From Eonycteris spelaea (lineage: Eukaryota; Chordata; Mammalia; Chiroptera; Pteropodidae), in assembly GCA_003508835.1 (NCBI GenBank), contig PUFA01000021.1:5000501-5064500 (forward strand): a stretch of DNA of 64,000 bases, read 5' to 3'. Under the pieces are notes generated by a model. It saw nothing but the letters and a program-made list of their open reading frames with translations. It was not told the origin of the DNA and ran no database searches. Both the position numbers and the translations under genes were made by a program. Below, in pieces: positions 12,001 to 24,000 of the stretch. Each line of letters begins with the position of its first letter. Positions within the stretch are counted from its first letter, which is position 1.

Positions 12001-15000
12001 CCATGCCTAGAGATTGGGGGGGCGGGGGACAGTGAGCTTGGGTGAAGGCCTGGCAGAGCGGGTGAAGTGCAAGGCTGCACCACCACCCCTGCTCCCCATT
12101 CCAAGTGCGTCTGTAAAACCCACCCAGCCCTGGCATCACACGGGGGGACCGCCAGCTCAGTCCTCAAACACTCCAATCGCCCTCCCTTCACTTTCCTAGA
12201 ACTAAAATGTGACCTCATTTTGCCTCTGAAAGGTGAGCAGGAAGCACACGTGTTTCTCGATGGCCACAAACTCAGTGACAGGGGAAGCTTCTGGCCTGTC
12301 CCCTCCGGCACAGGTGGTGTTTGCTGCACCTGGAATGTGGGCTCTAAGCAGCTGGCAGGGTAACGATGCTTAGTGCCCAGCCACCTGCCACTCTGCATGG
12401 GGAGGCTGAGAGGGAGCATGGGAAAGCCCCCAGAACCCTCTGTGCAGGAGACCGGACTCTCCTCCACCTGCCTGGGGAGGTGGGGTTCCCAGAGTTCTTG
12501 GGAGCACCCCCATGGGTGACAGGACACGTGCAGAGACAGCCTTGAACTCAGCCTGCATGAGGAAAGACGGGGTGTGCGGCAGGTGTGGAAGGGGCAGGGC
12601 GGCTTCGGGCATGCTGTGCGTGCGTCTGCAGGGCAGTGAGGACACACACGCCTCGGCCTCGCCAGCGGAGGTCCAGCAGGTGCAGCCAGCGTGGGGGGGG
12701 GAGGGGCGCACAACGACGAGGTCCCGGAGAGCCCCAGCCCTCCCAGGAGCACGGGCACCAGGCAACGGGAGCTGGGGTGTCCCGGCTGCCGCCAGGGGTC
12801 TGCGGGGAGTGGGGCGTTGCAGGCGCCTCCTCCTGTACCTGCTGAGGGAGCATGTGCCGCCCGTCCCAGGGAGGGGGCCTGTCACCGCCCCAAAGGCACA
12901 GGGGCTCTGCCCTCGAGCTCCCTCTGCCCAGCTGTGGGGCCAGCGCTCCCCGCCTTGACCAAGGGGCGTTGTCCGCAGACCTGTGCCTGTGGCCTGCATA
13001 GCCCGCCCCAATGGGCGGCTCGGGGGTGTTCCTGGGGGCGGCGGTGGCTCCCCTCATCCACACTCACTTCACCTGCAGGAGGTGACAAGGGACAGCACAG
13101 GGTGCAGTGTGGGGGGCAGGGAAGAGAGGAGCAGCGTCATGTACACGCTGGGTCCCGCATTCCCGAGCCCAGGATGTGGCACTATGGTCACGTTTCACTG
13201 GTCGGGAGGAAAGTTGACCAGGGCCAAGCTGAGGGCTCAAGGAACGTCTCGCGAACCACAGCCACCCAGCCCCAGAATGCGCTGCTGCCACCGAAATCAA
13301 TGTCATTGCACTGATACCTGGGGCCGGGCAGGCAGGAGCCACTGTGCAGGCCCCAGGGCCGCGCACCACTCAGCCAGGACCCCAGGCTGAGTCCGGGCAG
13401 GACAGTGCCTCATGGCGACAGTCCCAGTGTCTTCAGCAGCAGTTCCCGCTGACCACAGCCCCAGGCTGGCCCCGACCCCAGCGTCCTGGGCCTCAGCGTG
13501 CTGCTCGGCTGTCAGATAGCATCTGGTTCCACACGCAGTGAGTCCACAGCAAAGTGGCTGACCACAGACTCTCAGACTGCACGACTCCACGTGAAGTCGG
13601 CAGCCTGTCAGTCATCACTGCCCTCGGTGTCCTCGCACATCCGTCACACGCCGCTGCACATGACAGGCTCATGGATCACGCATAAGTCACCTCTGCTGAG
13701 GGCCCAAGGGCCCGGGGTGAGCTGATGAAGGGTGGAGGAGCCTGGGGCTGTCAGGCCAGCACCCGTCTGAGGCGGACTCCCTCGCCCCCCACGGAACCCT
13801 GTCCTGCCAGGGCCACACCCAGTGCCCATGGCCACCGCCACCAGCTCCCGCCTCACACCTCACCACTGCTCAGACCACGTCTGTGAAAAGGGGTGGCCGA
13901 GGTGGCGTAAGGGAAGGACTGCATGCCCAGAAATGCCCAGGGCCCCTGAGAGTCCACGGTGACTTGCCACAGGCCCTGCCGCCCTGCCTGCTCGCTCCTG
14001 CCCACCTGCCCGCTCCCTGGACCCACCTGCCCACTCCCTGGACCCGCCTGCCCACTCCCTGGACCCGCCTGCCCACTCCCTGGACCCACCTGCCCGCTCC
14101 CTGGACCCACCTGCCCGCTCCCTGGACCCGCCTGCCCACTCCCTGGACCCGCCTGCCCACTCCCTGACCCACCTGCCCGCTCCCTGGACCCACCTGCCCA
14201 CTCCCTGGACCCACCTGCCTGCTCCCTGGTTCCGCCTGCCTGGGGCCTGGCCCACTGTCCCGGCGCTGCTCCCGTCCGCTAGAGGGTCCCTTGTCCTCCA
14301 CCCCCCCAACGCTGTGTCCTGACTCCGAAGGCGGCAGCGGGTTGCTCTGCAGACGCCCTCGGCCGGGCTCACTGTGCTTCCTCCTGCTAAGACCAAGGTT
14401 GCTCATCTTCGGGGGAACATCACGGAGGGGACGCCGTGTATCCTGCATGTGGCATGGGGGCCACTTTACCGCATTACTGGCCAACCGTGACACTCAGGAC
14501 AGCGCGGCTGGGCCCCGACTCCGAGCCGCTTCAGGGTAGCGCGTGTTTTGTTGCGCTCGGGCCACGAATGCCACGCTCTTCACCCCACTCGCTTCGTGCC
14601 CCCAGAGTTTCCCGCGCCAGTGGGCGACCTTGCGTCAGCTTCTTAACGGGCATGTGGCCTTCAGGTGTTCTATTTCTTCTGAGTCGATGTTAACGAGCTA
14701 TATTTCTAGGAATTTACTCATCTCTGTTTTCAAATTTGTCAGCATGAATTTGTTCCTAGTGGCCTCAAATCATCTTTGAACTGTCCCTTTGCCATTCCTG
14801 GTGCTTTCTCTTTTCTCCTGGGCCAGTATCCCCAGATCTTTGTACATTTTATCATTTTAAACCACTTTATTGTACGCTTCCTTTTCCATTTCACCAGGGT
14901 CTTCGTTATCGTTTGCTTCGACTCTCCTTTCGTTTACTGGGGTTTCTACCACAGTAAACTACCAAACTGGTTACCAAACTCAATGCTTAAGGTCACTACC

Positions 15001-18000
15001 TTTTAGCCTTTTTCTTTGTATATAAACAGAAGGTTTTCAATTCTAAGTATTGTGTTAGCTGCATCCCACATATTTTGATTTGTAAATATCTTCTACATCC
15101 CATCCTGTTTTCTTTTTGATCTACACATTCTTTGCGAGTGCGTTTACTCCCAAATAAAAGTTTTTCAAGTCATTTTTTTCATTATTGATTTCCAGCTTAA
15201 TTGCACTGAGGTCTCACCATGCATTCCTCATGATTTTGTCTTGTGAAATTTGTTGACACTTGCTTTATTGACTAATATGTTTTTGGTACGTTTACAAGCT
15301 TCACATGGGCTTAAAAAGTTGTAAATTCTATGGTTTCAGACTAGAATGTTTTATGTATGTCCATTAGGTTAGCCCTGTTTTGTGCTGTTATTCTATAATC
15401 TCTATTGATTTTTATTTATTTGATCTATTAAATGCTGACAGATCTTAAATCTCTCTGACAAACTCACATATTTTTCCTTATTGTTCTGTTGAATTTTCTT
15501 ATGGTTTTGAGATTATGTTATCAGAAGCACACAAATTTAACATCACTTTCTCTGCTTGACGAAACGAATTTTTTTTTACCCCAAATCACTTTCCAGACAA
15601 ATCAACTTTCCGACATGAACGGTTTCACCGATTTCCTCCAGTCAGTCTTTTCCCGCCCTTTGCTGCCAGCCTTTCTGCACCTCTGTGATCAGATGGAGTG
15701 ACCCAGCTGATGACCCCGGCCCGCCGTCTGGCGTGCTTAGGCCGATCTTGTTTTCTGGGCTTAGTGACAGATCTGGAATTTTGTGCTTTCTATTTCCTCC
15801 ACCGTTTTCATGGGTTTTTTTCTCCTTTCTTATCTTTTTTCTTCTAATTGTATATAGTCTCATTCCACTTTTTTCTCTACACTAGTTTGAAAGTTAAACT
15901 CATTTTTTTCTGTCTTAATGATTACCCTAAAAATTTTAGTATAAGTTAGCTAATAACCCTCCAAAGGTAATTCATACAAGAACCGTGGCCTCCAACACGA
16001 ATCTCCTGCTGCAGGTTTACGTGCTGCGTGGCTAGGGACCCACCCAGTTCCAGCCCCTACAGCTGTGCTGGCCTCTGCCCAGCACAGGGGGTGCCGCCTT
16101 CCCGCCTCCTCGAGCAAGCACCCTTCCTGCATCTCAGACCTTCCGCCTGGGACGCCTTCCTGCTGCATGGAGTGCACCCGTTAAAACCTCCTTCCATCGG
16201 CTCTTTGGTTCTCAGCTTCACTAAGTTTTGGTCTCCGGTGTTCTTCATTCCTGCTGGCTCACCAACTCATCTTACAGGTCTCAGACAGTCTACCCTCCTG
16301 CTCTGGCTGTTTCTAGCAAGGCCTGGCTGTTGCTGGTCAGCGCTGGAAGCTGCCACACTGCTTGTGTGGAGGTGGGGCCGGCGGCTCTCCAGTGCACCTG
16401 TGAGGTGACAGGTGCTTACTGTGGGCTCCTTGGGTCGGGATTCTGGCCAAGGCCGCAGGATGGCAGGTGCCAACTACATCCAAGTCCCACAGTGTGACTC
16501 AGTCCCCCAGGGGACCTGACTGGGCTGCCACGGAGGCATCAGAGGTGACACACCCCAGGCTGGGGGGTCCATGCTGTGAGTCCCACACCCCTCTTGCACC
16601 AGCAGAGTGTGTGGCGCTTCCTCCCCGGCCCTCGTGCCAGCGAGGGGCATCATGAGGACCCCTGCCAGGGCCACATGCTCCTGGGGCTGGCAGGGACACT
16701 GAAGGCCAGGGTGCCCAGGAAACCCAAGGGGCAGGGCAGAGGCTGCGCCAGGAGCCTGCCAGGAAGCCGAGCTGTGCGTGCGAAGCGTCGTGTCCAACCT
16801 GGGCTGGAAGTGCCAGTTTCCTAGGTGGCAGACGGGGCCCACGTCACAGATGTGCCTGCAGGTGTGAGCGGAGGCTTCACCCTCAGACACCTGGGGCACA
16901 GAAGGAACTTCAAGTGACAGCAGAGAGGACGCATGCCGGTCGAGTCCCATCACACGGACCGCAGGCACAAGCTTTCAGGAAGCTGTGACAGCACTGCCAG
17001 CCCGGGTCCTGGCCCCATCACGGCGCCACCCTAGCCCTCCGGGGCCACCAGCTGCTCAGCCTGTCTGGGAGCTGCAACTGGTGACATCGAGCTGCCTGGA
17101 GGGGCCAGCGAGGCCCCGGGGCTGCCCCATTCTCTTGAGCCTTCACAAAAGTCAACGCTATAGTCAACAACATCAGGAAATTGCAGGCCGTTGTTGCTCT
17201 TTGAGGCTCAAACTTCCCAGTTCACGTCCTTCCCAAAGGACATGTTTATGCAAGCTTCAGCAGGAGAAGCTTATCCAGTCCCGGCTTAGCAAGCACAGAG
17301 GAAGATCCAGTGTTTGTAGTCAGACTTTGTCTACCTTCACAGTGGAAATGAATTCAGGAAGCATTTAGAATTTCCTCTAAAACATGCAACTTTGGAATCC
17401 TTGATAGAAAAGGCGAGATGGACAAATCGGGATTGTTACGCCACTCGACGGTGGCAGTCACCATGCCCCCGCGCGCAGGCCACCGACCTGCCGTGACTCA
17501 GCCTCGAAGGTGCAGGCGGGCGCCAGGGCGTCCTGCAGCGCTGGGGCCGTGGGGTCAGGGTCGGCAGGAGACATGCCGTCACCGTGCTTCTGGTTAAGGG
17601 CGAGGTGCCCGGTGACGCCTAACTCCTGGACCTGCCCATCTAGCAGAACCGGAGCCTTTCCAGGACCTCCAACCCCGGCTGGCTGGGCACAGCTGGACCG
17701 GGCCAGAGAGTAAGCACCAGTCCCCTCCCCATCTGCCGGCCCGGAAGCCCGGTCTGCATGGGCGTGTCAGAGGGAGGAGCCTGGTGACAGGCCTCCGGGG
17801 GCCCAGCACCTGGCCCAAACTGCCCCCACAGCACAGTTGCTCCTCCACAATGAGAGGCGCTTCACAGAGGCCAGGCTGGGAGCCTGCCCCTCCCTGTCCC
17901 CCTTTGTGTCTCAGCCGCTCATCACATCGCGGCCGTCCTGCACACCGTGAGGACACCTCAGGTCACCCCACGGAAATGCCCTCAACATCCCTGGGGCCAA

Positions 18001-21000
18001 GAGTGACACCAAGCAGCCCCGGGCGAGGCGGCCCCACTGCAGCACCGACCGGGATGCGGAGGCCCTGCACTGCCGACGAGGTGTGTGACCCAGAGCAGAG
18101 CGAAGACACAGGTGGGACTTTGGAGGGACTGGGAGGCGGCCGCGACCTCGCCACGCAGAGTCCGCTCACGGAGCGGGGCTGTCGGAGCGTCTGGGGTTCC
18201 CGCTGCTGAGAGGCAATGCAGGCCTGGGGAGAGCTTTGGAGGGGGATGGCGACAGCACCCGGCTGGAGTGCGTGGGGAGCAGGGCCACCTGCAGGTCCCT
18301 GACTGGCCACGGGAAGGTGGGTGAAGGCAGCGGGCTGAGTCCTCAGGAAAACCGCCCTCCCTCCCCGGGGGGCCAGCGACAGGGGGACAGTCACAGCGGG
18401 GGAGGGAGGTGGGAGGTCCTGGCCCCCACCTCACCCTCCTCACTGCAGCCGCAGGCGGCTGTTCAGCGCCTGAGCGGCCTGCCAGGCCCTCCGGGCGTCT
18501 CTGCAGCCCCACCCCTCCCTGGTGTCCACATCCATCTAGTTGAGACGTGCACCTGACCTGTGCACCTGATCTGCTCCTCGAGACACGCCCTGAGCTCGTG
18601 ATTTTGTAAGAAGTTCGGACTTAATCCAGGGGTGACAACGGCAGTCACAGGCTTTAAAGGGTGGTGACGAACGCATTTCTTTCTCCACATAGAGAATGAG
18701 GCCCGGCCTGGAGCTCAGGGACCCCCGGGGCCGGGGCACAGCACCCCGGGACAGGCAAAGCCACACGCGGAGTGGGCCACCCGGCGCTTACACCCAGCTC
18801 CCCACAAAGAGGACCTGCCTGGTCCCCAGGGCCCCCGCCATGAGCCAGGCCAACAGCCCCTGACCCTTCCCCTGGGCTGCTCTGCTTTATCAGCCTCAGC
18901 GACCCCTCCTCTCCAAAGGTCCCACAGAGCGGGCAGGGCCCAGGCAGGCAGGGCGAGTCCTACCTTGGAAGAAACTCTTCACGCGGAGGTAGCTGACGCT
19001 GAGACGCAGCACCGAGAGCTTGTCCAGCTTGGAGACCACGTCGGCGGGGAAGGGCAGCAGGCTGGCCAGGTGGTCCAGCTCGGCGTTGAGCCGGTCTCGG
19101 TGCCGCTTGGAGGGGTTCGACTTCTCGGCTCCCGTGGCGGGCTTCCTGCGGGGAACCAGCGCAGTCAGACCGGGCGTCTGCACCTGCGGCCTCGGCCACG
19201 CAGGTGGAGGCCCGTCCCCAGCCTGTCCCCAGCCTGTCCCCAGCCGCGGCTCCCCAGGAGCAATCAGCCTCAAAATGCAGCCGCCCCAGGACGGACCTCG
19301 CCGGCTCCCGATGGCGGACGCGCAGGGGACCGCACCCCAGTTGGCGAGTCCCCCCTTCTGGTGGAGGGGCGGAGACGGAGGACGGTGGCCAGGGGCGGAC
19401 ACGGTCTCGCTGTGCGTGGGTGCCCGCGACCACGCGGCCTCAGTCGTCCGAGTCCACATGCGCGCGCACGCACACGCACACACACACGCACACGCACACA
19501 CACACGCACACGGCCTGCTCAGGCGGGCGGCCCTGCCCCGAGTGCCGGCGGGAGCAGCCCCCCCGGGCCTCGGTTCCCCCCACAGCCGGGCAATCAGGGC
19601 CATCCCCGCCCCTTCCGCTGTGCGGCCTGCGGGTGGCCAGGGCCCTGGCTGATCCCCTGATCCCCCCAAGGGAGGGTCCCCTGCCAGGCCCCCTGTGCAC
19701 CCTCCCCGACCCCCGGGCCCAGGTGGGCACTGCCTCACAGCCACCACCCTCGTCTGGCCCTCGTGCCCTGGGATGGCCGTCTGCTCACGTGGCCGTTTCC
19801 CACCTCACAGGACCACGAGTCCTGCGCGTCCTTCCTCCGTCTGCACCCAGACGGCCCAGCCGTGGCGCCTCCCAGACCAGCTGCCCCTGGGCTCCTGTGC
19901 TTGGGGCTTGGGGCTCCCCTGCCCAGAAGTCCCCACAGACAGACATTTCCAGGAACTGCAAACTCGTCCACGGGACAGCACGTCAGAGGGTGCCGGGACG
20001 CGGCCCAGGAAGGAATGACAAGGACATCTGGGTGTGACGGGGTGCCTGCGACCTTGGTTTTGGCAGCAGTTTCACAGATGTTTACACAGATAACGCCGAG
20101 CAAACGATTTTACATCTGGGCAGCGGGGTACTCGCAAGCGGCCCAACAGAGACAGCGGGAGCACCCGCACGCTGCTGCACCCAAGGCCCCCCAGAACCCA
20201 ACAGCGCCAAGGTCCACTGTCTCTGCACCCAGTGTCCAGCCCCAGGGGGCCTCTTGGGGCAGGTTCAGCCCAGGGACCGGGTGCCTGCGAGTCTAACGAA
20301 TTCCATGTACTCTGGTCACCTGCACCTTCCGGGAGAAAGATGGAGACGCACAGACCTGTCACCCACACCCGCCCCCGAGGACAGGGCCCGAGGACAGGGC
20401 CAGACCTCAGCCCGCAGCCCCAAGCCCTCCACGCGGTGCCTGCCCCCAGCGGCCGCTGCCGCGCCGCCCACCTTGCAGGCGGCCCTGTGTGCCGCGCCTG
20501 CGCCTGCGCAGTGGCTTACCCGCGTGCACGCCCGCAACCGGCTGCTGTCCCAGGTGCTGGCAGGTGCACGCGTGCCCTGGGTCAGCGACAAAGGACTTAC
20601 TACTACTCTCGGCGCGGCAGGTGGCGTGAGCCTCAGCGAGTCTGTGGCATTTACCCATCCACGTTCCCAAGTCCCACGAGGGTGACCGAGAAGGGTCTAG
20701 GCAGATGCCGCCTTTGCCGGGGTTTGCGCTGCGCGAGGACGCTGGACCCAGCACTTTCACAGTCTACAGTAAACAGGCCTGCGCTGCCCCCACGGGGACG
20801 CTCCACGTCGCCCACTCCAAATGCCACCCTAAGAAGCGCCCAGGACACGGCCTCTCCCAGCACTGAGCACTTGCGAACCGACGCCCGCGGCCCTGAGCCG
20901 GGTCACCGCCTGCGGCGGCTGCAGGCCGGGCCGCTGCGCCCCGGGCCGCGGAGACGGGGGTGACGCGGCGCGGGCCGCAGGGACCAGGCGGGCACCCAGG

Positions 21001-24000
21001 TCAGCGCAGAAACCTCTTCAAACCCGGCCAGAACCGGGGAGGAGGGGGGAGGACACTTTTCCCGAGTTTTGATGAGACAATCGTGCTACCCATTCACATC
21101 AATGATTAAAAGCTATCGCTCTATAATAAATGCCTGAAAGACTCATCGCAGATCCTGTCCCTGGAAAAGACAGTCGCAAAAGCAGGAGAGCTGGCTCTGC
21201 CACGGTGACATGCCCAGCGCCGAGGCCCCTCCGCTCTGAGACATGACAACCGTGTGCCGCGGACCAAGTCCGTCCCATGAGCCACTCGGGATGCAGGTCC
21301 CATCACCGCGGAGGGGCCAACAATGGGAACACTTCCAGGGCGCCGCCCCCCCCAGCCATCCTGCACCCCTGCACCTCGCACCCTGCGCTCCACACCCTGC
21401 GCCCCGCAACCCACACCCAGCCCCACAGTGCTCTGAGGTCAGGGCAGCCACACAACGCACTCCGGGGACAAAGTCCAGCCTCGTGGGCCTTTGCAGCCTA
21501 TCTTGGGGCTGGTGGGGCTGCATTCCTACAAACCCCTGAATCGCCCACAGAATCCTACAGCCACCAGAGGCTGGGAGGGCATGGGTCACAGAAACAGACA
21601 CGCTGCAGGTGAGCATGCATGGCCGCCTGCACACTCACGCGGTCACAGGCTGCATCACACACACACATGCACGCACACACACACAGCCAGGCAACAGTGG
21701 ACACCTTGCGGGACCCCTGATGGAGGAGCCGGAGGCAGCCCCAGGGCCAGCTGTGGGTAGGTAGAGGGGCAGCGGGGTGCGGGGGCCATGGGGTCCCCTC
21801 CACACTCCAGTCAAACCTCCCAGAAGCCCCCAGGTGGGAGGACAAGCCCCTCGCCGTCTCCCTCCACCTAGGTGAGGCTCTCAAAGGAGGACTGGTGTGT
21901 TCCCAGAGGACGGGGTGTCACCAGGCAGGGCGCTTGCCACAGACCGTGGTGATGTCAAAGCCCTCCGTTTGGGCGTCTGACCAAAATAGTGCCACGGGCC
22001 CTCGCCGGACCTTCCATCAGAGTCAGGAGAGCAGACGGGGCTCGAGGGGGGCAGCTTAGCCTCCGCACACACAGGCCTCTGCAAAGACCTCATGCCCCCG
22101 GGTCCCCACCAAAACCTCTCTGTGTCCGCCGCTCCCAAAATGCACGCTCCCCACGGAAACACAGCCCCTCCCTTCGCCTGTGACAACCCTGAAAACCTGA
22201 CGCTTACTGTTTCTGGACGGGCTTCCTCCTTTTGCGCCCGGCGTACGTGCACTCACCCGGTGGGAGCATCGTCTGCGCCTGGCGGGAAGAGGGAGCAGCA
22301 GGTTGGTCACAATGAGGAGACCCCGGTGCGCTCACGCGCCCCCAACCACCAAGGGCAGGTCCCCACAGAGGCGTCAGGCCTCCTGCCCCCATCCCCGCAG
22401 GATCCCCCCATGTCGCCCCCCACTGTCCTCCCCGCCCCTGCCGTCCTCCCCTCGCCATCCTCCCCATGCCGTCCTGCCCCCCACGCCATCTTGCCCCCCT
22501 CCTGCCCGCACACTGTCCTGCACCCCCCCACCGTCCTGCCCCCCGCCACCCCCCCGGCCATCCTGCCCCCTCCACCATCCTCCCCCTCCACTGTCCTGCC
22601 CCTTGCGCTGAGGTCCAGCTTCTCTGTCACCACCCACGCGGGACGACCTGCCACCCATCTGGCACAAACCTGCACTGTGCACCTCACCTCACTCATGCAA
22701 GGACGGCACCCCAGCCCACGCCTCCCCTTCCACCGGCAGTGCCAAGGTCCCCAGCATGCCGGGGACCGGTGTCAACACGCTCCTACAGAGAAGGGCCTGG
22801 CCCAGAAAAGCTCATGGTAGATAAAGGCGCGGTCATCACAACACAGAAGCTCTCCACGCCCCAAGGCTCAGTGCGCTGCCAGGGCTTGTGCGGGCACCGG
22901 GCTATGGGTCCCCTCCGGGTCCTCTCCGGGGTGGGGGGGGGGTCGTCTTCCTCTCCCTATCCCTCCCCTTTATGGCCCTGAACTTCTGGGCCAACAGGCT
23001 TCCTCTTTTCTGTTTAAAATCTCTTACTCGACTCTGCTAACTCACAGCTGCTCCGGGCCCAGCTGACCACACCCGCTGGCCTCCGCCGGCTGCGGTGCTG
23101 GACACAGGCGCCTGCCTCCTCTGGGCCCCGAGGCTGGTCAGCTCGCCCGTCACTTCAGGTTTCCGAGCAGTGAGGATGTCAAGGCTCACACACATCCTGC
23201 AGACGGGCGGGCAGTGACCACTCGACGCCAGGCTCTGTGCCAACAGACTTAGAGACGCGGTTAGGAGCCCTCGTCCGGCCTGGAAGAGTGTACAGCCTGG
23301 AAGAGGAGGCAGACTCAAACACACAACGCCCACCTGCACAGAAAGTGCTGCGAGAATGTGTCAAGGGTCCGCTCTAAGTGTAGGAAACAGTCGGACTATA
23401 AAGATGCGAGCAAGTAAAGTAAATGCCGTGCAAACACCAGTCAAAAGCCAGTGGAGTAGCTATGAGTATCAGACCAAGTGGACCTCAGAGCAAGGGAAAG
23501 TACCAGGGGCAAAGAGAGACGCTGCGCAGTGATGGACAGGTCAGTGTTCCAGGAGGATGCAGCTGTCCCGAATCTGCATGCACCACCTAACAGAGCTTCA
23601 AAATACAAGAAGCAAAAACTAATGAAACCGAAAAGGTAATTCACCAGAGACGTCACCATTGCCCTCTCAGTGATCAGCAGAATAAGTCAACTGAAAACCA
23701 GGAAGGACACAGACCGTCCGAACAACACACCTGCACTGGCTGCAGCGGACGCCTCACCGCGGCACACAGACGTTCACCAAGGTACACTATGTTCAGGGAC
23801 ATAAATGTAAAAGAATAGAAACCATACAAAGTGTGTCCCCTGAGAATTATGGAATTAAGCTGGAAGGATACATTGAAAGTTCCCAAATATTTGGACAGCA
23901 ACCCATTTCTAAATAACTATGGATCCAAGAAAGTCTCCTAGAGATATAAAGGTATTTTGAACTGAATGAAAATGAACATACAGTGTATCACTCTGTGGGA

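Larger units (their letters stand above)
8209..18963 (-). other. AHRR: AHRR intron 3
   Basis: 10.8 kb between the linker exon and the bHLH exon. Recognisable contents are a 21-bp minisatellite (about 13990-14240) and an antisense L1 fragment (about 14640-15960). The rest (8.2-13.9 kb and 16-18.9 kb) is GC-rich, without an identifiable repeat family or gene. In human AHRR the corresponding intron is known for AhR-dependent, smoking-sensitive DNA methylation; no specific enhancer could be picked out here. Confidence 0.7.
19146..22207 (-). other. AHRR: AHRR intron 2
   Basis: About 3.06 kb. It holds an alternating CA/CG microsatellite at 19458-19511, a CpG-rich block at about 20420-20960 with a palindromic NRF1-like motif, and a CA repeat at 21655-21684. 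No further AHRR exon is recognised. Confidence 0.7.

Noticed and set aside
13990..14240. Could the regularly spaced repeats be a CRISPR array?
   Set aside because: The units are contiguous without unique spacers and the locus is a mammalian intron.
13860..14493. Repetitive proteins with a seven-residue period on both strands.
   Set aside because: Direct consequence of the 21-bp minisatellite; no initiation context or splice support.
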